From the NCBI GenBank assembly GCA_003531115.1, contig DQHT01000158.1, positions 38,109-82,302 of the forward strand: a stretch of DNA of 44,194 nucleotides. Reading direction: 5' to 3'. Below the pieces are notes generated by a model. That model saw nothing but the letters and a program-made list of their open reading frames with translations. It did no database searches and was not told the DNA's origin. Every line of letters starts with the position of its first letter. The first letter of the stretch is position 1. The position numbers and the translations under genes are program-made. Shown piece by piece: positions 1 through 9,017 of this stretch. The DNA comes from Bacteroidota bacterium (GTDB taxonomy: Bacteria; Bacteroidota; Bacteroidia; UBA8524).

Positions 1-71
1 ACCCATTACCCTGAACCCATTACCCATAACCCCCTCACCCGAGTCTAACCCATAATCCCCCACAGAAACCC
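1..71. repeat. C-rich word tract at the left edge
   Basis: Iterated words of the type ACCCATTACCCTGAACCC and CCCATAACCC run through the first 60 bases. The same words return near 3265-3292 and 10493-10509, always between genes. I see no gene here. The tract may be the remainder of a longer word-built hairpin cut by the window edge. Confidence 0.6.
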
Positions 72-83
72 TATCCTTGTACC

Positions 84-725
84 GTGAAACACCTCACAAA
101 CGGCGTATATATTCTCCTCGTGTTGGTCCTGCTATTCTTTAGCTGGCTGATGCTGGATATCACCCTGCCCTTTTTCAGTTTTCGCTATGATATCGGCTTT
201 TTACTTTCGAAGCAACACGTGCTTTACCTGGATATCTGGCGCTATTCCTTTTATACCCATATAGCGAGCAGCCTCCCTCTTTTGTTGATCGGGATCCTTC
301 AAGTGATACCCCCTTTAAGGAGAAATTACCCCCTGCTCCACCGAAGGTTGGGAAGGGTCTATGTTTTTATTGTCCTGTTCCTTGCCGCACCAACCGGACT
401 CATCATGGGCTTTTATGCCAATGGAGGAATAGCTGCGCAAGCCTCGTTTATGTTGTTGGCATTATGTTGGTGGCTGTTCACCTTTATTGGCTACCGGTAT
501 TATCTGAAGGGGGAACTGTCTAAGCATGGCAATTTTATGATCCGCAGTTATGCCCTGACATTATCCGCAATTCTTTTGCGCTCCTATGTTTTTGTTCTGC
601 CCTTGTTTTCATCTATCCATGGAAAAGACATGTATATATTGGTGGCCTGGATGAGTTGGGTACCAAATCTATTGCTTGTTGAACTTATCTTTTGGTTACG
701 GAAAAAGCGTATGGCTACGGTATGA
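84..725 (+). CDS. DUF2306-type multipass membrane protein
   Basis: A 213-residue integral membrane protein with about six hydrophobic segments (roughly residues 8-28, 58-76, 92-110, 115-137, 152-175 and 185-205). The family resemblance comes from LHRRLGRVYV after the second helix and HGNFMIRSYALTLSAILLR near residues 147-165. Both match the conserved His/Arg positions I associate with the DUF2306 family, whose function is not known to me. The start codon is GTG at 84. A TATCCTTG box lies at 72-79, only four bases upstream, so the message may have almost no leader. The 3' end overlaps the convergent lipoprotein gene by 11 bp. Family call fairly sure, function unknown. Confidence 0.75.
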   Translation: MKHLTNGVYILLVLVLLFFSWLMLDITLPFFSFRYDIGFLLSKQHVLYLDIWRYSFYTHIASSLPLLLIGILQVIPPLRRNYPLLHRRLGRVYVFIVLFLAAPTGLIMGFYANGGIAAQASFMLLALCWWLFTFIGYRYYLKGELSKHGNFMIRSYALTLSAILLRSYVFVLPLFSSIHGKDMYILVAWMSWVPNLLLVELIFWLRKKRMATV

Positions 726-1896
726 TGGTGAGGGTATCTACCTCCATTTCAGGTTGAATTTCAGCATATAAGTAAACATCATCAAAATATGTGATCCGTT
801 CTTGTATATATGGCATAGCGACTTCACGGTTATCAAAGTCCGTCTTTGAGTATGGTTTTTCCCATATTCGAGAATAGACCTGTTGCACCAATTCCCGACC
901 CTTAATTTCTGCAGTGACCAGCTCTTTTTCATTTTGCCAGGCGATGGGAATACATTTTAAAAACGCATAATCGGAAGAATAAAAGGCGATATAGTGCGTT
1001 ACGTGACGCATGTCTTTCGGACAAGCTGTGGCAGATTCATCCGTTGAATAAATGATGGCCACAACCTCGGCATTGAGGAGCAGCCGGCAACCCTGGTTAT
1101 AGGAGAATGTAGAATCGGGTTTGCAGGGTAGCAGGCTGCTAAAGTCGGGTTCGTACACGCTTCCTTCACCGGCAAAATACATATCATTTCGGTATTCGAA
1201 TTCAGCCACCGACTTTTCTGTGATCGACCACGTATCAGTGACTGTTTCAAAGGACTGGATAAAAAATTCGAGGTATTCCGGACTTTGAATATAAGCCTCG
1301 TATTCTTCGTCCTCCAAAAAGTTCATCTCAAGAATACGAAAGGCTTTGCTGTTTTTTTCGAAGGGAATCCGTTCGTCTTTAAGAAGGGCTTCCCGTATCT
1401 TTTTCTTTTCAAAGCCAAGTGGTTCGATGTGCCAGATTACCGTATAATAATAAGGATCACCGAGCTGGGTGAAGTTAACAACATAATCGATATAAGTCTC
1501 AAAATCAGGATTTTTGAACGGGTATGTCTTATCCTGATAGTCGTAGGCGAAAAGAAGCCCGAATAGCTTGTCCAGTTCGCGGTAGTTTTTCGTTTCCTCC
1601 AAAAAATCTTTAAATTCTATATACACCTCATATTTCGGGTGTATGCTGAGGCTTCTTTTGTAGTAATAGATGGATTTGTCGGGATTCTTTTTTCTGTTGT
1701 TTTTGGCTTTCGCCAGGTAGGACCTTCCCAATTTAATGCCCTCTTTGCTCACGGTATTCAGAAAGGTCTGCACGGTATCCGCATGATAAATTTCATAAAC
1801 CGGCAGGCTGGGAACCGTTATTTCTACCGTTTTTTCCTTCGGCGTGCAGGCGAAGATCCCCAACAGTAACACCAAAAACAGACTTCTAACGAACAT
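715..1896 (-). CDS. TPR-like lipoprotein, paralogue of upstream gene
   Basis: A 393-residue predicted lipoprotein. The N-terminus is a short hydrophobic signal ending in the lipobox LGIFAC, so Cys17 should be lipidated. Residues about 65-115 look like helix-turn-helix TPR units (KSIYYYKRSLSIHPKY, then a second helix pair). The C-terminal half is predicted beta-rich and has several Cys residues. Order and content resemble the gene immediately upstream (1886-3091): TPR-like segment with 'KRSLSIHP' against 'KKSILIFP', then a beta-rich tail. The two are probably tandem duplicates. The start overlaps the end of the upstream gene by 11 bp, so the pair is probably cotranscribed. No enzymatic motif is visible. 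Function unknown. Confidence 0.75.
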   Translation of the reverse strand: MFVRSLFLVLLLGIFACTPKEKTVEITVPSLPVYEIYHADTVQTFLNTVSKEGIKLGRSYLAKAKNNRKKNPDKSIYYYKRSLSIHPKYEVYIEFKDFLEETKNYRELDKLFGLLFAYDYQDKTYPFKNPDFETYIDYVVNFTQLGDPYYYTVIWHIEPLGFEKKKIREALLKDERIPFEKNSKAFRILEMNFLEDEEYEAYIQSPEYLEFFIQSFETVTDTWSITEKSVAEFEYRNDMYFAGEGSVYEPDFSSLLPCKPDSTFSYNQGCRLLLNAEVVAIIYSTDESATACPKDMRHVTHYIAFYSSDYAFLKCIPIAWQNEKELVTAEIKGRELVQQVYSRIWEKPYSKTDFDNREVAMPYIQERITYFDDVYLYAEIQPEMEVDTLTIIP

Positions 1897-3091
1897 GTTT
1901 TCCTCCTTCCAGCAGAGTGAATTTCGTCGTATCGTTAAAACTTTCGGAGGCTTTTACTTCCAGGATGGTTCCATCCTCGATGATCCGGTATTCCGCTTTT
2001 CCCTTTGATTCGATGGATATTACTGCATTCTCATCAAAAGGCACTTTATCGATCGGATATAACCAGCTGCGTTCCAAATCTTCCAGGTAAATACGGTCTC
2101 CCTTGATTCTGCCGGTTTTAATTTTTTCTGCTGAACAGTTGCAGGAAAAAACAATACTGGCGATACGGTTGCCATCATGATCAAAAGTTGCCAGGGTGGT
2201 ATATACCGGAGTCATAGCCATCGACCAATAGTCGATGGAAGAATAGATAAGCGTGACATAGTTTGGGTTTTCGGCTACGGTGGCCACATAAAAATATTCA
2301 TGGCTCACATCGCGACCGAAGTCAGTGTTTTGCATTTCGGGGATATACGCTCTGAAATCAAAACTGATATTGGAATTGTACTCGCGCATGGTCACTTCGC
2401 CAGTATCTATCGAAAATTCCTCCTGAGCCTGTCCGAACTGCTGGCGAAAAACGTTAAAGATATTGTCCTTACCTCCCTCTTTCCGACCCAGGTAATTTTG
2501 CACCAGGTAGTTGTAACGATCACTGTGTACGACTGTTTGAAATGGAGATGAGGCGAGTAATTCACTTGTGTCGGAGTAGCCATTCACAAAGGCTAACCTA
2601 AGGTTCTCATAGATGGAATATTTCCGGCCTTTTTCGGGATTCGTTTCTACCAGAGCCGCATGCGTTCTGGCTAAATGGAAATAAACCCGGTAGGCAGGTT
2701 GAAAGCCGAGGTGTTCGGCAATTTCAAATGCCTGGATCGCTTCTTCCAAATTATCTGAACCACCCGCCTGATACAGCGCGTCACCAAGTTCATAATAGGT
2801 TTTTGCCTGGGGAAAGATGAGGATGGATTTTTTGAATTCGACAACAGCATAGTGAGGCTTATTCTGGTTTTTAAGCAGGTCGGCACCTTTCAAAAAAACC
2901 TGCCTGCTTTGTGCTACCAGCGAATCCGGGTTGCGCTCAGTAGCATCAAAAATCACTTCTTCAACCTTTTTACGGTCATACAGGTCGTCAAGCTGCAGCT
3001 GTTTTAAATCGACTTTAAGCACATAATTGATCTTTTCCTTGCAGGAGAAGAGGGTGAGTGTGCAGAGAATCAGGAGAAGTAGTGGTTTCAT
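1886..3091 (-). CDS. TPR-containing lipoprotein
   Basis: A 401-residue predicted lipoprotein. The open frame extends upstream to 3331, but that part runs through a dispersed repeat and has no signal sequence. The ATG at 3091 gives MKPLLLLILCTLTLFSC, a signal peptide with lipobox TLFSC, so I take that start; an ATG two codons earlier at 3097 is equally possible. Residues about 75-150 form TPR-like helices (HYAVVEFKKSILIFPQAKTY, then YELGDALYQAGGSDNLEEAI). The C-terminal half is beta-rich and contains a CNC pair. It is the first gene of a two-gene unit with its paralogue downstream. No known function; an outer-membrane or periplasmic location is inferred from the lipobox. Confidence 0.75.
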   Translation of the reverse strand: MKPLLLLILCTLTLFSCKEKINYVLKVDLKQLQLDDLYDRKKVEEVIFDATERNPDSLVAQSRQVFLKGADLLKNQNKPHYAVVEFKKSILIFPQAKTYYELGDALYQAGGSDNLEEAIQAFEIAEHLGFQPAYRVYFHLARTHAALVETNPEKGRKYSIYENLRLAFVNGYSDTSELLASSPFQTVVHSDRYNYLVQNYLGRKEGGKDNIFNVFRQQFGQAQEEFSIDTGEVTMREYNSNISFDFRAYIPEMQNTDFGRDVSHEYFYVATVAENPNYVTLIYSSIDYWSMAMTPVYTTLATFDHDGNRIASIVFSCNCSAEKIKTGRIKGDRIYLEDLERSWLYPIDKVPFDENAVISIESKGKAEYRIIEDGTILEVKASESFNDTTKFTLLEGGKHVR

Positions 3092-3130
3092 AGGCATTAG
3101 GTCTATGCAATATAAGAAAATAGCACAAGA

Positions 3131-3248
3131 GTCACTTCGAGCTTGTCGAGAAGGGGCCGGAGCACTAATTTCAGGTCCGACCTGCTCTCGACTCGCCGTT
3201 ATGCTTATTGGTACCCGGTAAATTCGTTCGGCGGCTCGAGCTGACTGA
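3131..3248. repeat. 118-bp dispersed repeat, copy 1
   Basis: Begins GTCACTTCGAGCTTGTCGAG and ends GGCGGCTCGAGCTGACTGA. A copy of the same length and orientation lies at 10309-10426 and shares both ends plus a central CCTGCTCTCGACTCGCC block; the stretch between is diverged. Its ends are imperfect inverted repeats (TCACTTCGAGC against GCTCGAGCTGACTGA). It sits between the lipoprotein start at 3091 and the next stop at 3328. Two more diverged relatives are at 4355-4590. Confidence 0.8.
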
Positions 3249-3264
3249 CACCAAAACTGCCAGA

Positions 3265-3292
3265 ACCCTGAACCCATTACCCTGAACCCCCC
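3265..3292. repeat. CCCTGAACCCATTA word tract
   Basis: The word CCCTGAACCCATTA is followed by CCCTGAACCCC. The same word occurs at bases 1-30 and, shortened, at 10493-10509. It lies immediately after the 118-bp repeat and before the phospholipase-like gene's stop codon. Confidence 0.5.
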
Positions 3293-3327
3293 TGGCTTGT
3301 GGGCATAAAATCCTCTGCCCAATCCGA

Positions 3328-4284
3328 TCACTTCAACAATTCTCTCTCATGATCCTGATCCCTCCTGATCAGTTCCATCAATACCGAATCACCCGCAACC
3401 GGCATCGGAACAGCTTCTCCATCCAAAACCGGCGACCCTGCATTGACCCATGCGGTATACCACAAGGACCCCACAAAATGCGTAGCGCGGCGCATTCTAC
3501 GTTCGACCATTCCGCTGAGCATGTCGTGGTAGGCTTTAGAATATTCGGCTGAATAGACTTTGACCAATCCGTTTCCTTTTTCTTCAAAGGCATATTTTTT
3601 TTCTTCGGGAAAGGAGAGGCTGAGGGCTTTTTCCATACCCAATACCGAATCACGGGCAGCGCAGCTTTCTTCAAAAACCTCCCAGATAGTAGTATTTATT
3701 TTTTCGATGTACACGGCCTTTCCCACATAAAAATCATACCCCGCTCCATACAATTCCGGAAGCCGGGATTCCCAGAAACCGTGGATGCCTTTTTGGTTGG
3801 TGAGTTGTCCGTTGTAGTTCATGGTACTGTGCAATGGCACACAGAGGTCGGCAGCATAATGCCCGATCTCCGCACTGATTTTTAATATAGCATTCTGGTC
3901 TTTTTTGGAGAAAGCATCCTGCAGCCTCCACATCATTTTTTCCAGGTGCCAGGGACCGATGCCATAGGCTTTTAAGGTGTCTTCGCTGTATTTCGCCACA
4001 GCATCTTTCCAGAAATGGGGGATAGTATCCAACGGAACGGCATGCTCGTAATAGTCGGCATCCAGGTAGTGGCGGCCTGCTTCTTCTTCTACACTGTAGC
4101 GGCGTTTGTCGGGATCCACGGCATGTTCCGAAAGGTAGTCGGCATGCTGTTTATAAAAGCCCATCATCTCCCCGGGCAGGGTATAGATAGCCAGGCGGTT
4201 GATGCTTTTATGGCCGTAGAAGCCCCAGCTACTCAGGACAAAGAATATACCTGTTGTAAGGAGGAATAGGAGGAGGCGGTTCAT
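3328..4284 (-). CDS. secreted zinc-dependent phospholipase C / S1-P1 nuclease-like protein
   Basis: A 318-residue exported protein with a signal peptide over residues 1-19. The mature protein would begin near SSWGFYGHKSINRLA. In the phospholipase C/P1 nuclease fold the N-terminal Trp and a nearby His coordinate zinc, and here W20 and H24 fit. Further likely zinc ligands are in RHYLDADYY (residues about 71-79) and GHYAADLCVPLHSTMNYNG (about 141-159), with the typical His-x3-Asp spacing. The family cleaves phosphodiester bonds in phospholipids or nucleic acids; substrate cannot be told from sequence. It faces the divergent gene at 4629 across a repeat-filled region. Fold confident, substrate not. 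Confidence 0.8.
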   Translation of the reverse strand: MNRLLLFLLTTGIFFVLSSWGFYGHKSINRLAIYTLPGEMMGFYKQHADYLSEHAVDPDKRRYSVEEEAGRHYLDADYYEHAVPLDTIPHFWKDAVAKYSEDTLKAYGIGPWHLEKMMWRLQDAFSKKDQNAILKISAEIGHYAADLCVPLHSTMNYNGQLTNQKGIHGFWESRLPELYGAGYDFYVGKAVYIEKINTTIWEVFEESCAARDSVLGMEKALSLSFPEEKKYAFEEKGNGLVKVYSAEYSKAYHDMLSGMVERRMRRATHFVGSLWYTAWVNAGSPVLDGEAVPMPVAGDSVLMELIRRDQDHERELLK

Positions 4285-4354
4285 GAGGGGAATTTACGGA
4301 AACAAACGATTGGGTGCGACTTTGAATTGTCAGATTTTGGTCAAAATAACACAG

Positions 4355-4590
4355 CCGGTCACAGAGATTGTCGAAGTGACCAACGTGTTAGCGACCCCTT
4401 CCGGCCCTTCGATCCGGCGTAGAACAACTACAAAGGCTGATTATTCGTTTGCCGGCTCAGGGACCGGAGCGCACCCGGTCACTGAGCTCGTCGAAGTGAC
4501 CAAGGCGTGCATAGCCCTCCGGCCCCTTCGACCCGGCGTGAGGTGTATTCTAAGTTGTAAAATACGTTTGCCGGCTCAGGGACCGGGCAA
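4355..4590. repeat. two tandem ~120-bp repeat units related to the 118-bp family
   Basis: CCGGTCAC starts at 4355 and again at 4475, a period of 120 bp. Both units contain GTCGAAGTGACCAA near the start, a CCTTCGAyCCGGCG block in the middle and CGTTTGCCGGCTCAGGGACCGG near the end. Their layout matches the 118-bp repeats at 3131 and 10309, so I place them in one family. They fill most of the 344-bp region between the divergent genes at 4284 and 4629, which has no other gene. An open frame crossing them (4283-4744) is not a credible protein. Confidence 0.75.
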
Positions 4591-4628
4591 GCGTTCTCTG
4601 CCGATAATTTTACCTAAATTCGTTAATC

Positions 4629-5849
4629 ATGAAGAGACTGCTCAAGTTCATTTTTTTCGTGCCGGTAATTTGGGCTTATTCCCTGCAGGCTCAGGTGGCA
4701 GTGGAGTTGAGCAAAATGAATGTGCTGTATATCGAATTGGCTAATCCGATGTACATTGTTGCTGATGGTGTACCTCATCAGGATCTTCGTATTACGTGTT
4801 CGGATGAATCTACAATAATCGATTCAAACAACATGTTTTATGTTTGGCCTGTCCGAAGAGGAGATTTGAACATAATCATTCAAAACAAAGGAGGGGATAC
4901 CCTTGCAGTCAAAAATTATCGGGTAAGAAGTATCGCAAATCCGGAATTACGCTATGGCACTTTGCAATCAGGCACATACTCAAGAGGTGTAATTACCGCG
5001 CAGCCGGGTATTTACGCAACATTGGGACAGTATTTTGCTTTTGAGGGTGTGAAATTCCAGGTTGATTCCAGTTATGTGCGCCTGTTAACGATGGAATCTG
5101 AGTTCATCTGCAAACAAAAGGGTACGGCCTTGCATCCGGTTATTCGAAAAAATATAAATGAAGAACTGCATAGCATACACGTTTATGATGCTTATGTAAG
5201 TCGGAAGAATACCGATGATGTACGTTCCGTTTATCCCCTGTTTATCCGTTCAAGAGATCCAATTCCTGATTTCGAGCATTATTCAGAGCTTAGTAGTACA
5301 TCTCTTTCTGCGACATTGTCACTAAATGAATGTATATCAATTCCCCATGATTCTATCGTGTACATCAAAAACGGGAAACGCCATGTTATTCATTCAAAAC
5401 CAAATGACAAGAAGAATATACCTGACAAGGTGCATTTGATTGATGGTGATACCTTAATGAGTATTCGAAACGGGAACTATCGCCTGTTTTCTGAATCGGG
5501 GTATTTGATTGAAGCAGGTGAAATTGCCAAAATGCCTGATTCGGTGAGGAGGAGATCTATTCAGGGTGCATTGAGAGATAAGTTGGGGAACATCGTACTA
5601 AGCCCTGAACATGAAGAAGACACGATAGCTTTGGAATTAAAAAAGGCCTATTACCCGATCGGGTTATGGCACTTTTATCATGAAAATGGAAAACCGAAGG
5701 CTTCCGGGAAATACAAAGTCGAAAATATAAGGCGTGATGAAGAAGCGTGTTATGATGGTAGCGCCCTGGTTTTAAAGGTCATCCGCACCGGAACCTGGAA
5801 ATTTTATGATGAAACGGGGAAGTTGATTTTGGAAAAGGAATATCCGTGA
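4629..5849 (+). CDS. exported protein with GldM-C-terminal-like segment and MORN-type repeats
   Basis: A 406-residue protein with signal peptide ending LQAQ (residues 1-21). The mature start, VAVELSKMNVLYIELANP, resembles the opening of the periplasmic C-terminal domain of GldM/PorM from the T9SS motor (KMNVxYxGxxNP), followed by DLRITC. The C-terminus carries two YwqK/MORN_2-like units, GLWHFYHENGKPKASGKY and GTWKFYDETGKLILEKEY. The middle 200 residues match nothing I know. It lacks the transmembrane helix and length (over 500 residues) of real GldM, so it is a relative of one domain rather than the motor protein. An upstream TAAATTCG (about 4614-4621) could be a -7 box. Confidence 0.65.
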   Translation: MKRLLKFIFFVPVIWAYSLQAQVAVELSKMNVLYIELANPMYIVADGVPHQDLRITCSDESTIIDSNNMFYVWPVRRGDLNIIIQNKGGDTLAVKNYRVRSIANPELRYGTLQSGTYSRGVITAQPGIYATLGQYFAFEGVKFQVDSSYVRLLTMESEFICKQKGTALHPVIRKNINEELHSIHVYDAYVSRKNTDDVRSVYPLFIRSRDPIPDFEHYSELSSTSLSATLSLNECISIPHDSIVYIKNGKRHVIHSKPNDKKNIPDKVHLIDGDTLMSIRNGNYRLFSESGYLIEAGEIAKMPDSVRRRSIQGALRDKLGNIVLSPEHEEDTIALELKKAYYPIGLWHFYHENGKPKASGKYKVENIRRDEEACYDGSALVLKVIRTGTWKFYDETGKLILEKEYP

Positions 5850-6087
5850 TCCCTAGGTCCGCTCACTATCTGGGATTTCTGCTCGTCCGTTTACTTCGAC
5901 GAGCTCAGCAAACGGACCCTTTAGCGCCTCATCTCCTCATCCCCTCATCTCCTTAACACAAGTCCTCAAGTCCCCTCGTCTCCAAGTCCCCTCGTCCCCA
6001 AGTCCCCTCGTCTCACCATCTCCCCGCTCCCTCGCTCAAGCCGAAGGCTCGCTCCTTCGCTCCCCGGAATTTTCGTTATAACCGAAG
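5850..6087. repeat. mosaic intergenic region: 33-bp hairpin repeat plus CTC-rich tract
   Basis: No gene fits between 5850 and 6210. GTCCGTTT (5885-5892) and AAACGGAC (5910-5917) flank ACTTCGACGAGCTCAGCA, a 33-bp hairpin repeated at 30101-30133. After it comes TTTAGC and then a tract of CTCATCTC, AAGTCCCCTCGTCTCC and CTCGCTCC words up to about 6064. The region 30033-30310 has the same sequence of parts. Confidence 0.75.
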
Positions 6088-6138
6088 GTCCGCCTTCGCT
6101 ATTCCCTTCACTTCGTTTTGGGAATAGCTTCGGCGGAC
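6088..6138. terminator. 19-bp-arm hairpin upstream of dnaN
   Basis: Left arm 6088-6106 (GTCCGCCTTCGCTATTCCC) and right arm 6120-6138 (GGGAATAGCTTCGGCGGAC) pair except for three central bases, with a 13-base loop. It stands just before the dnaN promoter and has no T-run, so it may insulate rather than terminate, or be another repeat copy. The outer part GTCCGCCGAAGC recurs near 30278. Confidence 0.5.
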
Positions 6139-6156
6139 AAGGTGTGCATAAATTAA

Positions 6157-6188
6157 CTTGTAAACGAGTAGCAGGCAGGCTAATTTTG
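6157..6188 (+). promoter_or_regulatory. putative dnaN promoter
   Basis: CTTG at 6157-6160 and TAATTTTG at 6181-6188 are separated by 20 bp. This matches the Bacteroidota primary-sigma pattern TTTG/TTG - about 19-21 bp - TAnnTTTG. The ATG follows 22 bases later. Seen in sequence; activity inferred. Confidence 0.6.
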
Positions 6189-6210
6189 GTCGCTTGTTAG
6201 AATATACCCT

Positions 6211-7332
6211 ATGAAATTTATCGTTTCTACTTCCACCTTATTGCATCACCTGCAAACCGTTGCAGGAGTGGTTGTTTCCAAACCCGTTATACCCATCCTT
6301 GAAACCTTTCTTTTTGATATCAAAGGAGGAGAACTGATCGTTTCCGCGACAGATCTTGAAACGTCCATGACCACTTCCATCAAAGTGGAAGCCGACGAGG
6401 ACGTGACCATCGCGGTGCCTTCGAAGCTGTGTATGGATATTTTGAGAACCCTTCCTGATCAGCCGATCACTTTTAGCATCGATGCCTCCTCGAATTCCAT
6501 CGAGATCCATAGTGGAACAGGGCGTTATAAACTGGCCGGACAACCCGGTGCAGATTTTCCGAAAATTCCGGAAGTGGAATCTGAAAAATCCTTTTCTATC
6601 AAGGCTGAAGTATTGCTTCACGCCATTTCAAATACGGTTTTTGCTACCGGAAACGACGAATTGCGCCTGAACCTGACGGGGATATTTGTGGAACTGAAAG
6701 ATGCAGATATCTCTTTCGTGGCTACCGATGCAAACCGTTTGGTACGCTACCGCAGAACAGATGTAAAGCCTGGTGTAGAGCATAATTTTATCCTTCCTAA
6801 AAAGGCCGCCAACCTGCTGAAATCTTCGTTGCCGGATACCGAAGCCGAAGTCAAGATCGACTTCAACAATGCGAATGCCTTTTTTGGTTTCAATAATACC
6901 ACCCTGGTTTGTCGCTTTATCGATGAGCGCTACCCGGACTATAACGCCGTTATTCCAAAAGACAACCCGAACACCTTAAACATCAGTCGCAGCGAGTTTT
7001 TTAATGCCGTAAAACGTATTGCCATTGTTGCGAATAAAACCACGCACCAGATCCGTTTGCGTATTGCCGGAAGCGAGCTCACCATCTCTGCCGAAGATTT
7101 CGACATGAGCAATGAAGGTCTCGAAAAACTCCCTTGCGACTATACCGGCGAAGACATCGAAATTGGGTTTAACAGCCGCTTTTTGATGGATATGCTCAAT
7201 GGGATGAGCACCGAAAACATCAAGTTCGAACTCAGCACCCCTAACCGCGCTGGCGTCATCCTTCCCCAGCAAAATGAACCTGGCGAAGACGTGCTTATGT
7301 TGGTGATGCCGATGATGTTGAATAATTATTAA
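6211..7332 (+). CDS. dnaN: DNA polymerase III beta subunit (sliding clamp)
   Basis: A 373-residue beta clamp, the usual length of the family (about 366-375). The protein forms a dimeric ring around DNA and tethers DNA polymerase III and other clamp-binding proteins. Recognisable parts are the start [40 protein letters not shown] strand ('[12 protein letters not shown]'), [13 protein letters not shown] near residue 175, and the C-terminal ending [12 protein letters not shown], which is a typical clamp terminus. It is unlinked to dnaA in this window. It sits alone behind its own promoter and is followed after 19 bp by prfC, which could be cotranscribed. Confidence 0.97.
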   Translation: MKFIVSTSTLLHHLQTVAGVVVSKPVIPILETFLFDIKGGELIVSATDLETSMTTSIKVEADEDVTIAVPSKLCMDILRTLPDQPITFSIDASSNSIEIHSGTGRYKLAGQPGADFPKIPEVESEKSFSIKAEVLLHAISNTVFATGNDELRLNLTGIFVELKDADISFVATDANRLVRYRRTDVKPGVEHNFILPKKAANLLKSSLPDTEAEVKIDFNNANAFFGFNNTTLVCRFIDERYPDYNAVIPKDNPNTLNISRSEFFNAVKRIAIVANKTTHQIRLRIAGSELTISAEDFDMSNEGLEKLPCDYTGEDIEIGFNSRFLMDMLNGMSTENIKFELSTPNRAGVILPQQNEPGEDVLMLVMPMMLNNY

Positions 7333-7351
7333 TCGTACCTTCGCGCCCGCC

Positions 7352-8971
7352 ATGGGCATGAATACATCAGAAATACAAAAACGACGCACTTTCGCCATCA
7401 TTTCCCACCCGGATGCGGGTAAAACAACGCTTACGGAAAAGTTCCTCCTCTTCGGGGGTGCCATTCAAACAGCGGGGGCGGTGAAATCCAACAAGATCAA
7501 AAAGTCGGCAACCTCCGACTTTATGGAAATCGAAAAACAACGGGGTATCTCTGTGGCGACTTCCGTAATGGGCTTTGAATACAAGGGCATCAAGGTCAAT
7601 ATCCTGGATACTCCAGGTCACAAGGACTTTGCGGAAGACACCTACCGGACCCTTTCGGCGGTGGATAGTGTTATTCTGGTAATCGACTGCGTAAAAGGAG
7701 TGGAGGAGCAAACGGAGCGGCTGATGGAGGTCTGCCGCATGCGGAATACACCGGTGATCATCTTTATCAATAAACTCGACCGGGAAGGAAAAGATCCCTT
7801 TGACTTATTGGATGAGTTGGAAGAAAAACTGAATATCCATGTTCGTCCGCTGAGCTGGCCGATCTCCCAGGGACAAACCTTTAAAGGGGTCTATAATTTA
7901 TTCCAGAGTTCCCTGAATCTGTTTTCTCCAAGCAAAAGCCAGAGGGCGGATGATATCATGCGTATGGAGAGTCTAAGCGATCCTATTCTTGATCAGAAAG
8001 TGGGAGAAAAATTTGCTTCGGAACTCCGGGAAAACATCGACCTCATTGAAGGCGTTTATGAACCTTTTGAGTCATCTACTTATTTAGACGGATTGCTCGC
8101 TCCGGTATTTTTTGGATCCGCCATCAATAATTTCGGTATTCAGGAATTGCTCGACACCTTCATACAAATAGCTCCATCGCCAACAACCCGGGAGGCTGTT
8201 GAAAGGACCGTACAAGCTGAAGAGCCCAGGTTCAGTGGTTTTGTTTTTAAGATCCATGCCAACCTCGACCCCAACCACCGCGACCGCATCGCCTTCTTAA
8301 GGGTATGTTCCGGGAAGTTTGAACGGAATACCTTCTATCATCACGTTCGCCAAAACAAAAAGTTGCGTTTTGCCAACCCCACCAGTTTTATGGCCAACGA
8401 AAAAAATCTGCTCGAAGAGGCTTATCCAGGCGATGTAGTGGGCTTGTATGACAGCGGAAACTTCAAGATCGGGGATACCCTCACAGAAGGAGAATCCCTG
8501 CACTTTAAAGGAATCCCAAGCTTTTCTCCGGAAATATTCCGCGAGATCATTAATAAAGACCCCTTCAAATCCAAACAGTTGGAAAAGGGCGTTCAACAAT
8601 TGTCAGAAGAAGGAGTGGCCCAGTTATTCATCCAACAACCCGGTAACCGAAAGATCATTGGTACGGTGGGAGAACTGCAGTTCGACGTAATTAAATTCAG
8701 GCTCGAACATGAATACACCGCGAAATGTGATTTTATGTTCATGAACCTCTTTAAAGCCTGCTGGATCTCCTGCGACGACAAGAAAAAACTCGCTGAGTTT
8801 ATATTGCGAAAAGGAAACAATATTGCTACCGATAAGGATGGCAATCACGTCTTTTTAGCTGAATCCGCCTGGTCCCTCAAAATGGCCGGGGAGGCGTTTC
8901 CGGATATCAAATTCCACTTCACCTCGGAGTACCGGGAGGATACGGTGGTGGATATCTATGCTGTTCGGTAA
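7352..8971 (+). CDS. prfC: peptide chain release factor 3 (GTPase)
   Basis: A 539-residue translational GTPase that recycles RF1/RF2 from the ribosome after peptide release. GTPase motifs are complete: P-loop HPDAGKTT at residues 19-26, the switch I region with [11 protein letters not shown]3 DTPGHKDF and G4 NKLD. The spacing '[12 protein letters not shown]' and the domain order (G domain, two beta barrels, C-terminal alpha/beta domain) are those of RF3 rather than EF-G or EF-Tu, and length is near the E. coli 529. The start could be Met1 or Met3 ([10 protein letters not shown]). TACCTTCG at 7336-7343 lies eight bases before the ATG and may give prfC its own promoter. Confidence 0.95.
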   Translation: MGMNTSEIQKRRTFAIISHPDAGKTTLTEKFLLFGGAIQTAGAVKSNKIKKSATSDFMEIEKQRGISVATSVMGFEYKGIKVNILDTPGHKDFAEDTYRTLSAVDSVILVIDCVKGVEEQTERLMEVCRMRNTPVIIFINKLDREGKDPFDLLDELEEKLNIHVRPLSWPISQGQTFKGVYNLFQSSLNLFSPSKSQRADDIMRMESLSDPILDQKVGEKFASELRENIDLIEGVYEPFESSTYLDGLLAPVFFGSAINNFGIQELLDTFIQIAPSPTTREAVERTVQAEEPRFSGFVFKIHANLDPNHRDRIAFLRVCSGKFERNTFYHHVRQNKKLRFANPTSFMANEKNLLEEAYPGDVVGLYDSGNFKIGDTLTEGESLHFKGIPSFSPEIFREIINKDPFKSKQLEKGVQQLSEEGVAQLFIQQPGNRKIIGTVGELQFDVIKFRLEHEYTAKCDFMFMNLFKACWISCDDKKKLAEFILRKGNNIATDKDGNHVFLAESAWSLKMAGEAFPDIKFHFTSEYREDTVVDIYAVR

Positions 8972-9017
8972 AATTGACCATAGACCATGGACCATGGACC
9001 ATGGTCTATGGTCAATT
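8972..9017. terminator. bidirectional hairpin between prfC and the Fic gene
   Basis: AATTGACCATAGACCATGG (8972-8990) pairs perfectly over 19 bp with 8999-9017 around an 8-base loop. It begins right after the prfC stop and contains the Fic gene's stop codon (9012-9014). The arms are built from the repeated word GACCATGG/GACCATAG. A terminator serving both convergent genes is the natural reading. Confidence 0.8.

Noticed and set aside
3092..3331. N-terminal extension of the 1886-3091 lipoprotein
   Set aside because: It would translate a dispersed repeat and bury the signal peptide and lipobox 80 residues inside.
4283..4744. 153-codon frame across the tandem 120-bp repeats
   Set aside because: It runs through non-coding repeats and into the signal peptide of the real gene at 4629 in another frame.
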